Source of the DNA: Acidobacteriota bacterium | GTDB lineage: Bacteria > Acidobacteriota > Blastocatellia > HR10 | Reading direction: 5' to 3' | Length of the DNA stretch: 64,000 bases | Assembly: GCA_030550025.1 (NCBI GenBank) | Contig: JAUQQC010000003.1 | Span: forward strand, 163,464 to 227,463 | Part shown: positions 25,136 through 33,382 of the stretch, one piece after another | How positions within the stretch are numbered: the stretch's first letter is position 1 | How the letters are laid out: each line of letters starts with the position of its first letter | The notes under the pieces: model-generated | Told to the model about the DNA's origin: nothing | Database searches by the model: none | The model's input: the letters and a program-made list of their open reading frames with translations, nothing else | Translations under genes and position numbers: made by a program

Positions 25136-25864
25136 ATGAGCGCGCCGTGGCTCGTTCTCGATCGGGTCAGCAAGGTGTACGGCGATGGCACCTCAGCCGT
25201 GGTCGCCGTGCGCGAGGTGAGCTTGGAGTTACAAGGAGGGCGCTTCGTCCTCCTGATGGGCCCCTCCGGCAGTGGCAAGACGACGTTGCTCATGCTCATG
25301 GGTTGTTTGCTGAAGCCGACGCAGGGACGCCTTTTCCTCTTCGAGCGCGAAATCTCGGCCTTGGATGAACGGACGTTGCCGCCTCTGCGACGGCGCTACA
25401 TCGGCTTCGTCTTTCAAACGTTCAACCTCTTTCCGGCGCTGACGGCCGTGGAGAACGTCGAGTTGGCACTGAACTTGAAGGGAATCAACGGGCGGGAGGC
25501 GCGGCGGCGTGCTCTCACCTTGCTCGCCCGCGTGGGCCTCAGCGAGCGTCTCCATTTCCTCCCCCGGGATTTGAGCGGCGGGGAGAAGCAGCGCGTCGCC
25601 CTGGCGCGCGCCCTCGCCGGAGATCCACCGATCATTCTGGCCGATGAGCCGACGGGCATGCTCGACTCCCGGACGGGCCGACAGATCGTGGAGCTTCTCG
25701 CCGATCTGGCGCACACCGAAGGACGACTCGTCTTCATGGTCACGCATGATCCGCGCGTGCGAGACCTCGCCGATGACGTCCTCTTCATGGAAGATGGGAG
25801 TATCGTCGCTCGCGAGAGCACTGGCGACCTTCGGGAAGTCGTCTCTGGCAAAGAGGGAAGATGA
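25136..25864 (+). CDS. ABC exporter ATPase, DevA/LolD/MacB-like
   Basis: A 242-residue nucleotide-binding subunit starting at ATG 25136, 5 bases after the permease stop. Walker A is GPSGSGKTT, the Q-loop VFQTFNLFPALTAVENVELAL, the signature LSGGEKQRVALARAL, Walker B IILADEPTGMLD and the switch His in MVTHDPRV. The sequence type is that of LolD/MacB/DevA ATPases that drive extracytoplasmic mechanotransmission rather than import. The frame upstream of 25136 is non-coding. Its stop overlaps the next start by 4 bases. Confidence 0.92.
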   Translation: MSAPWLVLDRVSKVYGDGTSAVVAVREVSLELQGGRFVLLMGPSGSGKTTLLMLMGCLLKPTQGRLFLFEREISALDERTLPPLRRRYIGFVFQTFNLFPALTAVENVELALNLKGINGREARRRALTLLARVGLSERLHFLPRDLSGGEKQRVALARALAGDPPIILADEPTGMLDSRTGRQIVELLADLAHTEGRLVFMVTHDPRVRDLADDVLFMEDGSIVARESTGDLREVVSGKEGR

Positions 25865-27087
25865 TCACGCGAACGCGACTCGGCGGAATGCTTCTGCTGC
25901 TAACGCTTCTGGCTTCCCTGGGCATGTATCTCATTCGGAACCAGCGGGACCCCTTGCCGACGGCGAGTGTGCGCCGCGGACGGATTCACTGGCGCATCGC
26001 CGCCAATGGGCGCGTGGAGGGTGCCTCTGAAGAGATTCTGCTGAGCTTCAAAGTCCCGGGCCGCATTCGGGCCATCTTCGTTGAAGAAGGCGAGCGCGTC
26101 CGTCAAGGGCAAGTCCTCGCCGAGTTGGAGAACGCGGAGCAATGGGCGCGTCTGGAGGCCGAACGCGCTTTTCTGGCTAAGGCCGAAGCGCAACTGGCCC
26201 TTTTGCGGGCTGGAGCCCGCGCCGAGGAGAAGGAGCAGGCGCGTGCGGCGGTCGAAGAAGCGCGCGCCATCGCCGCGCACGCCGATGCTGCCTATCAACG
26301 CGCTCAGCGGCTTCACGAGCGCGGCATTCTCTCCCGCGAGGAGCTGGAGCTGGCCGAACGAGAGTGGCGAACGGCTCACGCCCGCTGGGAAGCCGCGCGA
26401 CAGCACTACGAGCGCGTCCTCGCCGGAAGCCGCCCTGAAGAGATCGCCGCTGCCGAAGCCGAAGTTCGCTTGGCGCGAGCGCGCGTGCGCGAAGCCGAGG
26501 CGCACTATGAGAGCACACGCCTTCGTGCCCCTTGCGAGGGGCTCATCCTTCGGCGTTTCATGCGCCCGGGCGAGATCGTGCGCCCGGAGATGCTCGGGCA
26601 GCCGGTCCTCTCCATGGCCGACGATTCCCGACTCCGCGTCCGCGCTGAGATCGACGAGACTGACGTCGCAAAGATTCGCCTCGGCGCTCCGGCCTTTATC
26701 ACTGCTGATGCCTACCGCGGTGAGGTCTTCACCGGACGTGTCGTGAAGATCGGCGCAGCCGTGGGTCGAAAGACGCTCTTGGGCGATGATCCCGCCGAGA
26801 AGCGCGATCGCGAGGTCCTGGAGACATGGATCGAACTCGATCCGGCCGCGCGCGGACGGCTCGTCATCGGTTTGCGCGTGGACGTCCTCATCGAGCTGGC
26901 CAAGAGGGAGAATGTCCTCACCATTCCCACAAGTGCCGTCATCACGCGCGAAGGCCGCACGTTCGTGAAGGTGAGGCAAAAGGATCGGTGGATCGAACGC
27001 CCGGTGCGCCTCGGCGCGCGCGACGAAATGCACGTGGAAGTCCTCGATGGCCTTGCCGAAGGCGAAGTGATCCTCAAGACGCCTTAA
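25861..27087 (+). CDS. HlyD/DevB-like membrane fusion protein
   Basis: A 408-residue periplasmic adaptor. It has an N-terminal membrane helix, a barrel-sandwich hybrid with KVPGRIRAIFVEEGERVRQGQVLAELEN, a long coiled-coil hairpin (about 90-210, rich in Ala, Glu and Arg), the return half LRAPCEGLILRRFMRPGEIVRPE, and beta-barrel and membrane-proximal domains ending TIPTSAVITREGRTFVKV. It links the inner-membrane ABC pair to an outer-membrane channel. No TolC homologue is in the window. ATGA overlap with the ATPase gene. Confidence 0.9.
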   Translation: MITRTRLGGMLLLLTLLASLGMYLIRNQRDPLPTASVRRGRIHWRIAANGRVEGASEEILLSFKVPGRIRAIFVEEGERVRQGQVLAELENAEQWARLEAERAFLAKAEAQLALLRAGARAEEKEQARAAVEEARAIAAHADAAYQRAQRLHERGILSREELELAEREWRTAHARWEAARQHYERVLAGSRPEEIAAAEAEVRLARARVREAEAHYESTRLRAPCEGLILRRFMRPGEIVRPEMLGQPVLSMADDSRLRVRAEIDETDVAKIRLGAPAFITADAYRGEVFTGRVVKIGAAVGRKTLLGDDPAEKRDREVLETWIELDPAARGRLVIGLRVDVLIELAKRENVLTIPTSAVITREGRTFVKVRQKDRWIERPVRLGARDEMHVEVLDGLAEGEVILKTP

Positions 27088-27124
27088 CAGAAGCACTCGC
27101 CTCGCTGTGCACGAGCGGGAAGAA

Positions 27125-27153
27125 TTGTCCCTCGCCCGATCTCTTGTTATGCT
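27125..27153 (+). promoter_or_regulatory. Candidate promoter upstream of the TauE-like gene
   Basis: TTGTCC (27125-27130) and TATGCT (27148-27153) with a 17-base spacer, 35 bases before the gene start. It would make this gene independent of the exporter operon. Confidence 0.4.
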
Positions 27154-27188
27154 CTAGGTCCAAGACCTTCGCGGGGAGGATGGCGCTT

Positions 27189-27548
27189 ATGAAGCATCTT
27201 CTCGTGCTGGTGCTCGGCGTCGGAGCGGGTTTGCTCTCGGGGATGTTCGGCGTTGGAGGGGGAATCCTCATCGTCCCGATCTTGATGTATGGCCTCAGGC
27301 TCTCCCCCCACGAGGCCGTGGGGACGAGTCTCGCCGCCTTGCTGTTGCCCGTTGGATTCCTCGGGGCGCTCCAGTACTACCGCGATGGATACATTCACAT
27401 CGGATATGCCGCTCTCCTAGCCGCTGGGCTGTTCATCGGCGCATACTGGGGAGCCCGCCTCTCCATCTCCCTTCAGGGCACGACCCTCGAGCGGTTGTTC
27501 GGTGGAGTGCTCATCGCGGCTGGGCTCTGGATGATCCTCCGCCGATGA
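27189..27548 (+). CDS. Half-size TauE/SafE (TSUP) family transporter
   Basis: A 119-residue membrane protein; ATG 27189 is preferred because the GGGGAGG at 27173-27179 abuts the alternative ATG at 27180. It has the TSUP motif GLLSGMFGVGGGILIVPILMY, then GTSLAALLLPVGFLGALQYYRDG and GAYWGARLS. It has about four hydrophobic segments, half of the usual eight or nine, so it probably works as a dimer. TSUP proteins export sulfite, sulfonates or similar anions; the substrate here is not known. Confidence 0.82.
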   Translation: MKHLLVLVLGVGAGLLSGMFGVGGGILIVPILMYGLRLSPHEAVGTSLAALLLPVGFLGALQYYRDGYIHIGYAALLAAGLFIGAYWGARLSISLQGTTLERLFGGVLIAAGLWMILRR

Positions 27549-27722
27549 GAGAAGAGCGTCGGAGCCATTCGCGCAGCTTTTGAACGTGCGCTCCCCGCTG
27601 GGTTTCAAATGAACACGCCCCCTCTTGGAGCCGGGGTGCCTGTTTTTCTCGCCCGATGTGGCTAGAGGCGAGAAGAGCGAGTATATTTTTTTCCTCCCAA
27701 CTCCACACTGAGGAGGTGAGCG

Positions 27723-29318
27723 ATGCGAAGGCGAACATGGGCGCTGTGGATTTTGAGCGCGATCATCCTCTGGTCGGCCGCGCGGGCGGCGGCTCCGGCC
27801 TACGATCTGGTGATCAAAAACGGACGCATCGTGGACGGGACAGGGAATCCGTGGTTCATCGCCGACATCGGGATTCGCGAAGGGCGGATCGCGGCGATCG
27901 GACGGATTCAACCGGAGGAAGCGGCACGCGTCCTCGACGCGCAGGGGCTCATTGTCGCTCCCGGTTTCATTGATGTGCACACGCATGTGGAAGGGGGGAT
28001 TTTGCGCCGACCGACAGCCGAGAACTTCCTGCACATGGGCGTGACGACCGTCGTGACGGGGAATTGCGGAGGCTCCTGGCTCCCTATCGGAGACGCCTTC
28101 CGCCGCTTGCAGGAGCAGGGCCTTTCGATCAACCTGGCGACGCTCATCGGACACAACTCGATCCGTCGCGCTGTGATGGGCGAGGACGCGCGGCAACCGA
28201 CTCCCGAAGAGCTGGAGCGGATGAAGCAGCTCGTCGAGCAGGCGATGCGAGAGGGCGCCGTTGGCCTTTCGACCGGACTCATTTACATCCCCGGGACCTA
28301 TGCCCAGACGGACGAGATCCTCGAACTCACCCGCGTCGTCGCTCGGTACGGAGGCATTTACGCCAGCCATATTCGCGATGAGGGCAATGGCGTCCTGGAG
28401 GCGATCCAAGAGGCGATCGCTATCGGCGAACGCGCGGGCGTGCCCGTGCAAATCTCCCACTTCAAGGTATCGAGCAAGAAGCTCTGGGGAGAGAGCCGCC
28501 GGACGGTCCAGCTCGTCCAGGAGGCGCGCGCCCGGGGGCTTCCGGTGACCGTTGACCAATATGTGTACCCGGCCTCCAGCACAGGCCTGGAGACGCTCTT
28601 GCCAAGCTGGGTGCACGACGGCGGCCGGGCAAAGGCCGTCGAACGGCTCCGCGATCCGAAATTGCGCGAGCGCATCAAGCGAGAGATGATTCGCGCCATC
28701 CGCGATCAGGGGTTCAAGGACTACGCCTACGCCTATGTCGCCCAATATCGCCCTGACCCGAGCTTCAACGGCAAGAATATCGCCGAAATCACGCGGCTCG
28801 CCCGGCGAAAAGCGAGCGTCGAGGAACAGGCCGAACAGATCATCGAGATGTTCCTGGCCAGCGAAGCGCGCGTGCAGATGGTCTATCACAAGATGAACGA
28901 GCGCGACGTCGAGCACATCCTACGGCAACCGTTCACCATGATCGCATCCGATGCGGGCATCCTGGAGCCGGGGCAAGGCGTGCCGCACCCTCGGGGCTAT
29001 GGGAACAACGCCCGTGTTCTCGGCCGATACGTACGAGAGAAGAGGCTCCTCTCTTTGGAGGAAGCTATCCGCAAGATGACGAGCCTTCCGGCACAGGCCT
29101 TTGGCTTTTGGGATCGCGGCGTGATTCGACCGGGGCTGGCAGCGGACCTGGTCATCTTCGACCCCGAACGGATCGCGGATCGCGCGACGTTCGAGAACCC
29201 GCACCAGTACGCCGAGGGAATTCGCCACGTGCTCGTCAACGGCGTCCTCGTCATCCAGGATGGGCAGCATACGGGGGCTCGTCCGGGACGGATCCTCTAC
29301 GGGCCGGGAAAGAGATAA
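27723..29318 (+). CDS. Exported N-acyl-D-amino-acid deacylase (D-aminoacylase)
   Basis: A 531-residue protein behind GAGGAGGTGAGCG. A signal peptide (LSAIILWSAARA) precedes a D-aminoacylase-type amidohydrolase: IKNGRIVDGTGNPWFIADIGI, VAPGFIDVHTHVEGG (metal His pair), VVTGNCGGS (the Cys metal ligand of the family), GLSTGLIYIPGTYA, YASHIRDEG, VQISHFK and IASDAGILEPGQGVPHPRGYG. It removes acyl groups from N-acyl-D-amino acids, or cuts D-amino-acid dipeptides, in the periplasm. The 174-base gap before it holds a short hairpin (TCTCGCC/GGCGAGA near 27650-27675) and a T-rich stretch of unclear role. Confidence 0.9.
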   Translation: MRRRTWALWILSAIILWSAARAAAPAYDLVIKNGRIVDGTGNPWFIADIGIREGRIAAIGRIQPEEAARVLDAQGLIVAPGFIDVHTHVEGGILRRPTAENFLHMGVTTVVTGNCGGSWLPIGDAFRRLQEQGLSINLATLIGHNSIRRAVMGEDARQPTPEELERMKQLVEQAMREGAVGLSTGLIYIPGTYAQTDEILELTRVVARYGGIYASHIRDEGNGVLEAIQEAIAIGERAGVPVQISHFKVSSKKLWGESRRTVQLVQEARARGLPVTVDQYVYPASSTGLETLLPSWVHDGGRAKAVERLRDPKLRERIKREMIRAIRDQGFKDYAYAYVAQYRPDPSFNGKNIAEITRLARRKASVEEQAEQIIEMFLASEARVQMVYHKMNERDVEHILRQPFTMIASDAGILEPGQGVPHPRGYGNNARVLGRYVREKRLLSLEEAIRKMTSLPAQAFGFWDRGVIRPGLAADLVIFDPERIADRATFENPHQYAEGIRHVLVNGVLVIQDGQHTGARPGRILYGPGKR

Positions 29319-29519
29319 AGCGTGATCGCGCCTTCTCCTCAACGGCCGCCTCGGGTGGGGAAAGCGCGGGCGCGACTTGGTCCGGGCCGTTGCGAAATAA
29401 GACTGGCACAGGATCGCTCGCGGGCGCTTCTTTTCCGGTCCTTGCTGCCTCGAAAATCCGGCGAACGCCGTATTGTCCCTGCCGATCGCCCTGCCGAAAA
29501 TAGTGAGGGTTCGCCAAAG

Positions 29520-29533
29520 CCCTCGCGAGAGGG
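29520..29533 (+). repeat. Short hairpin upstream of the substrate-binding protein gene
   Basis: CCCTC-GCGA-GAGGG forms a 5-base stem with a stable GNRA loop, 62 bases before the likely start. The 276-base gap 29319-29594 was read for a riboswitch because the gene product resembles THI5 proteins; no TPP-box sequence is present, and nothing else stands out. Confidence 0.3.
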
Positions 29534-29594
29534 GCGTATATGACTTTGTGTGGGTGGATGCTTGGTGCTCGGGAGGTGGGGTGTCGAATTCGAT

Positions 29595-30581
29595 GTGTGG
29601 AGGGGAATATCTCAAAGGCTCTTTGGTCACGGGCTCAAGGCGGGCCTTTTCGCACTCGCGCTTTTTGGCGGCAGTTGCCGGGAGCCTGCACCGAGTCCGA
29701 TCCGTATCGGATATAGCCCCTTCCCCGGACACATCTTTTTCGAGGTGGCCGAAAGGCAAGAGTTCTTTCAAAAGGAAGGCGTAGTGGTGGAGCTCAGAGA
29801 ATTCAGCTCCTTTTCAGCAGCCGTTCAAGCCTACGAAGCCGGTCGGCTCGATGCGTTGGCCAGCAGTTTCAGTGGCCTGCTGCAACTGGCGCAGCGGATG
29901 AAAAGCGTGAGGGCCATCGCTCTACTCGCATACTCCGAAGGCGCCGAAGGCCTCATCGCGCAGCCGGAGATCCGAACGATTGGCGAGCTGCGCGGCAAAA
30001 GCGTGGGCATCAGCCAGTGGGGCGTCGGAGGCTATCTCTGGGCGCGCCTGCGCGAACGCCTGGGGCTGAAGGAGGGCGAGGTCCGCCTTGTGAACCTCTC
30101 CCCCGCTGACGGCCAACGCGCGTTCCTCCAGCGCGAGATCGACGCCCTATTGACTTTCGAGCCATGGCTGACGCCCACGGTTCGCCAAACGCGGGCGAAC
30201 GTCCTCTTCACGAGTCGCGAGCTGCCTGGGGAGATCGTGGATGTCCTTTCGATTCAGGAGCGCCTGCTTCGGGAACGGCGCGAGGAGTGTCGGCGGCTGC
30301 TGCGCGCTTATTTTCGCGCTGTGGGATACGGTCGCGAGCATCCAGAAGAGATCGCGCGCCTCTTCGCCGAGCGCTGGTCGGTCTCAGAAGAGGACGCGAG
30401 GGCGATGCTGAGAAGCGTTCGCTTCCTCGATTGGGAGGAGAACTTTCGCGCACTCGGCACTCCTGCCGCATTGGCGACGTGGCGGCAGCTCGCCGAAAAT
30501 CACCGTCGCTTGAACGTCATTCGTGAGGTCGGGGACGTCACGCGTCTCTTCGATCTCACGCTCATTCGAGAACGCCCATGA
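29595..30581 (+). CDS. NMT1/THI5-like (NrtA-type) substrate-binding lipoprotein
   Basis: Start uncertain: GTG 29595 gives a signal peptide (LKAGLFALALFGGS) ending at a Cys, suggesting a lipoprotein of 328 residues; a GTG at 29550 is possible. The mature part is a periplasmic binding protein of the NMT1/THI5/SsuA class: IRIGYSPFPGHIFFEVAERQEFFQKEGVVVELREF, GRLDALASSFSG, IRTIGELRGKSVGISQWGVGGYL and REIDALLTFEPW. Relatives bind pyrimidine precursors, nitrate, sulfonates or taurine. No permease or ATPase follows. Its stop overlaps the start of a hybrid kinase by 4 bases, suggesting it feeds a signal to that kinase. Confidence 0.82.
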   Translation: MWRGISQRLFGHGLKAGLFALALFGGSCREPAPSPIRIGYSPFPGHIFFEVAERQEFFQKEGVVVELREFSSFSAAVQAYEAGRLDALASSFSGLLQLAQRMKSVRAIALLAYSEGAEGLIAQPEIRTIGELRGKSVGISQWGVGGYLWARLRERLGLKEGEVRLVNLSPADGQRAFLQREIDALLTFEPWLTPTVRQTRANVLFTSRELPGEIVDVLSIQERLLRERREECRRLLRAYFRAVGYGREHPEEIARLFAERWSVSEEDARAMLRSVRFLDWEENFRALGTPAALATWRQLAENHRRLNVIREVGDVTRLFDLTLIRERP

Positions 30582-33316
30582 GGGAAGGAGCACGAAGCCG
30601 ATTTGCCCCTTCGCTCTCGGTGACGTTGGCGTTCATCACGTTCGCCGGCGTCTTCCTGTTAGCAGGGATGCTATTGTTGCTGGACTATCACACGCAGGAG
30701 CGCATGGCGCGAGAACGAGTACACGCGGATGCGTATGCTCTGGCGAGCAGCTTGCGCCATCCGATCCAAGTGTTCCTCGCCCGCAAAGATTACGGGACGT
30801 TGCGCGCGATGATCGAGAGCGTGGCCAGCGATCGCCGCGTGAAACACGCCGTTCTCCTCGACGAACGACAACGCGTCTTGGCAGCCTATCGCTCCGATTT
30901 GCTCGGGAAGGAGATCCGCGCTATTCTTCCGGACGCGTTCCCCGTGGTGAGGCGGGCCCTGGAGGAGCAGCGCGTCCTCTGTCAACCGCTCTCCAATGAC
31001 GTCCTCTATCTCGCCGTCGCGCCGATTTCGACGACGGCGGAGCAATATTTCACGGCGGGAGCGACCGCCGCCCTCGTGCTCGCTTTCGATCTGGCGCCCA
31101 TTGAAGCGAGCTTGAAGACGCACCTGAGCGTCAGCCTCCTCATCCATGCCTTCAACGGCGCGGTCTTCGCCCTCCTGATCTTCCTGATCTTGGATCAGGC
31201 GGTGACCATTCCGATCCGCCGCCTAGCGATGGCCTTACGGCAAATTCAGCACGGAGACTTGAGCGCGCGCGTTCGCATCCCGCGCCTCGTCGAATTGGGC
31301 GAGCTGGCCCGCGCTTTCAACGATATGATCCTTCGACTCCGCGCGTATCACGAGGCGCTCCGACGCCGACACCATGAGTTGGAAGAGCTGCATCAAGCGA
31401 CCCATCGGATGAAGGAGCAATACCGCCGGCTTGTGGAACTCGCTCAAGAAGGGATCCTCATCGTGGATGCGGAGGAGATCATTCGGTATGTGAATCCGGC
31501 CTTCGCGCGCTCGCTGGGATATGCGGAGGAGGAGTTGATCGGGCGCTCGATTCTCTCTCTGATCCCGGAAGAGGACCATCCCATTGTCATCACCGAGACG
31601 GAGAGGCGCCGAAGAGGCGAAAGCTCCCGTTATGAGGTGAGGATGCGAACGAAAGGAGGGGAGACGAAGGCGTTCCTCATCGCCGTCAGTCCCCTCCGGG
31701 ATGAGGCGGGAGCTTTCATGGGCGCTCTGGCGGTGACCGTGGACATCACTGAGTTGAAGCAGAAAGAAGAAGCGCTTCGCCGATCGGAGGAGCGATACAG
31801 CGATCTCTACAATAATGCGCCCGATGGGTATCACACGCTTGCGCCCGATGGCACGTTCCTGGAGATCAACGAGACAGAGCTACGATGGCTCGGCTATCAA
31901 CGAGAGGAGATCATTGGACGGCTCACCATTTTCGATGTGACGGATGAGCGCGGACGCCGCGTGCTTGAGCATGTGCTCCCTCGGCTTGCGCAGGAGAGGA
32001 CGATTCACGAACTGGAGCTGGAGATGATCCGGCGCGATGGGACGCGCCTTCCCGTGCGCATGAACATCGTGGCGGAATTCGATGAACAGGGGAGCTATCG
32101 CGGGTGTCGGGCGACGGTGCGCGACATCACTGAGCAGAAGACTCTGGAGCGACAACTTCTGCAGGCGCAGAAGCTTGAAGCTGTGGGCGCATTGGCCGGC
32201 GGGATCGCCCACGACTTCAACAACCTCCTGACGGGAATGTTGGGCTTCACCGAATTAGCGTTGCGCGAACTGGGGCCGAAAGATCCACGCACCGAGCTCC
32301 TGCGGAACGTGCTCACTCTGGGTCAACGCGGTGCGCGGTTGGTGCGCCAGCTCTTGAGCTTCAGCCGACGCATGGAAGCCCACCGCACTGTCCTCGACCC
32401 GCGAGAATTCCTCACCGAGATGGTCGGCTTGCTTCGGCACATCCTCCCAGAGACGATCGCGATTCGCTTGGACGTCTCCGAACGAGTGGGGAACCTGGAG
32501 GCCGATCCCGTGCAACTGCAGCAGGTCATCATGAACCTGGCGGTGAATGCCCGCGATGCCATGCCCGAAGGGGGGACGCTCACGATCTCGTGCGCGTCTG
32601 TGACGCTCGCGCAGCCGGGCACGCCGCCTCTTCCCCCCGATGCGCCTCCGGGCCGATACCTGCGCCTCTCAGTTGCTGACACGGGCATAGGGATGTCCCC
32701 CGAAGTGCAGGCCCGCATCTTCGAGCCGTTCTTCACGACGAAGGAAGTGGGGAAGGGATCGGGTCTTGGCCTCTCGGTCGTCTACGGGATCGTGCGCGCG
32801 CACGGCGGATTCCTCACTGTGCAGAGCGCGCTCGGCCAAGGGAGTCGCTTCGACATCTACCTGCCGATCACCGAACGTTCAGCAAGCCGAGAGGAAGAAG
32901 CGATGGTGCGCCCACCTCGGGGCACAAATCAGCTCATCTTGCTCGCCGACGATGAGCCCGTTCTGCTCGATCTGGAAGAAAAAGTCCTGCGCACTCACGG
33001 CTACCGCGTCCTGAAGGCGCGCAACGGGAGAGAAGCCTTGAAGCTCTACGAAGAACATCGGTCGGAGGTCGCTCTCATCGTCCTGGATGCCTTGATGCCG
33101 GAGGTCACGGGCATCGAGGCCGCTCGTTGCATTTTGGAACGAGATGCGACGGCGCGCATCCTTCTCGTCACCGGATATAACCCCGAGGAGGGCGGCTTAA
33201 AGGGCATTCATCTGACGAACACGCACTTCTTGCAGAAGCCGTATACCCCACGGCAGCTCCTAGAGACCATCGGGCGCATCCTGTCGGAGCCATGCGTCGA
33301 ACCTGTGCGGAAGTGA
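30578..33316 (+). CDS. Membrane hybrid histidine kinase (HAMP-PAS-PAS-HisKA-HATPase-REC)
   Basis: A 912-residue protein. Helices at about 14-36 and 185-206 enclose a periplasmic sensor of about 150 residues. Then come HAMP (207-260), PAS1 (about 283-395), PAS2 (about 403-520), HisKA with the phosphorylatable H545 in GGIAHDFNN, HATPase_c with N-box MNLAVNARDAM, DTGIG and GKGSGLGLSVV, and a C-terminal receiver with acidic pair D791/D792, phospho-acceptor D837 and K887. The histidine region GxxAHDFNNLL is the type seen in NtrB-like hybrid kinases. It is co-translated with the upstream binding protein. Confidence 0.95.
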   Translation: MREGARSRFAPSLSVTLAFITFAGVFLLAGMLLLLDYHTQERMARERVHADAYALASSLRHPIQVFLARKDYGTLRAMIESVASDRRVKHAVLLDERQRVLAAYRSDLLGKEIRAILPDAFPVVRRALEEQRVLCQPLSNDVLYLAVAPISTTAEQYFTAGATAALVLAFDLAPIEASLKTHLSVSLLIHAFNGAVFALLIFLILDQAVTIPIRRLAMALRQIQHGDLSARVRIPRLVELGELARAFNDMILRLRAYHEALRRRHHELEELHQATHRMKEQYRRLVELAQEGILIVDAEEIIRYVNPAFARSLGYAEEELIGRSILSLIPEEDHPIVITETERRRRGESSRYEVRMRTKGGETKAFLIAVSPLRDEAGAFMGALAVTVDITELKQKEEALRRSEERYSDLYNNAPDGYHTLAPDGTFLEINETELRWLGYQREEIIGRLTIFDVTDERGRRVLEHVLPRLAQERTIHELELEMIRRDGTRLPVRMNIVAEFDEQGSYRGCRATVRDITEQKTLERQLLQAQKLEAVGALAGGIAHDFNNLLTGMLGFTELALRELGPKDPRTELLRNVLTLGQRGARLVRQLLSFSRRMEAHRTVLDPREFLTEMVGLLRHILPETIAIRLDVSERVGNLEADPVQLQQVIMNLAVNARDAMPEGGTLTISCASVTLAQPGTPPLPPDAPPGRYLRLSVADTGIGMSPEVQARIFEPFFTTKEVGKGSGLGLSVVYGIVRAHGGFLTVQSALGQGSRFDIYLPITERSASREEEAMVRPPRGTNQLILLADDEPVLLDLEEKVLRTHGYRVLKARNGREALKLYEEHRSEVALIVLDALMPEVTGIEAARCILERDATARILLVTGYNPEEGGLKGIHLTNTHFLQKPYTPRQLLETIGRILSEPCVEPVRK

Positions 33317-33382
33317 GCCGCGCGATCTTCAAGCCGTTCCCAGGCAAAGGGTCATGAGGAGGATGACGGAGAAGGAGGAGAC

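Noticed and set aside
27417-28916. 499-codon minus-strand frame opposite the D-aminoacylase
   Set aside because: Shadow of a gene with full catalytic motifs.
29319-29594. TPP or other riboswitch upstream of the THI5-like gene
   Set aside because: No thi-box sequence or matching stems; only a 5-base GNRA hairpin is present.
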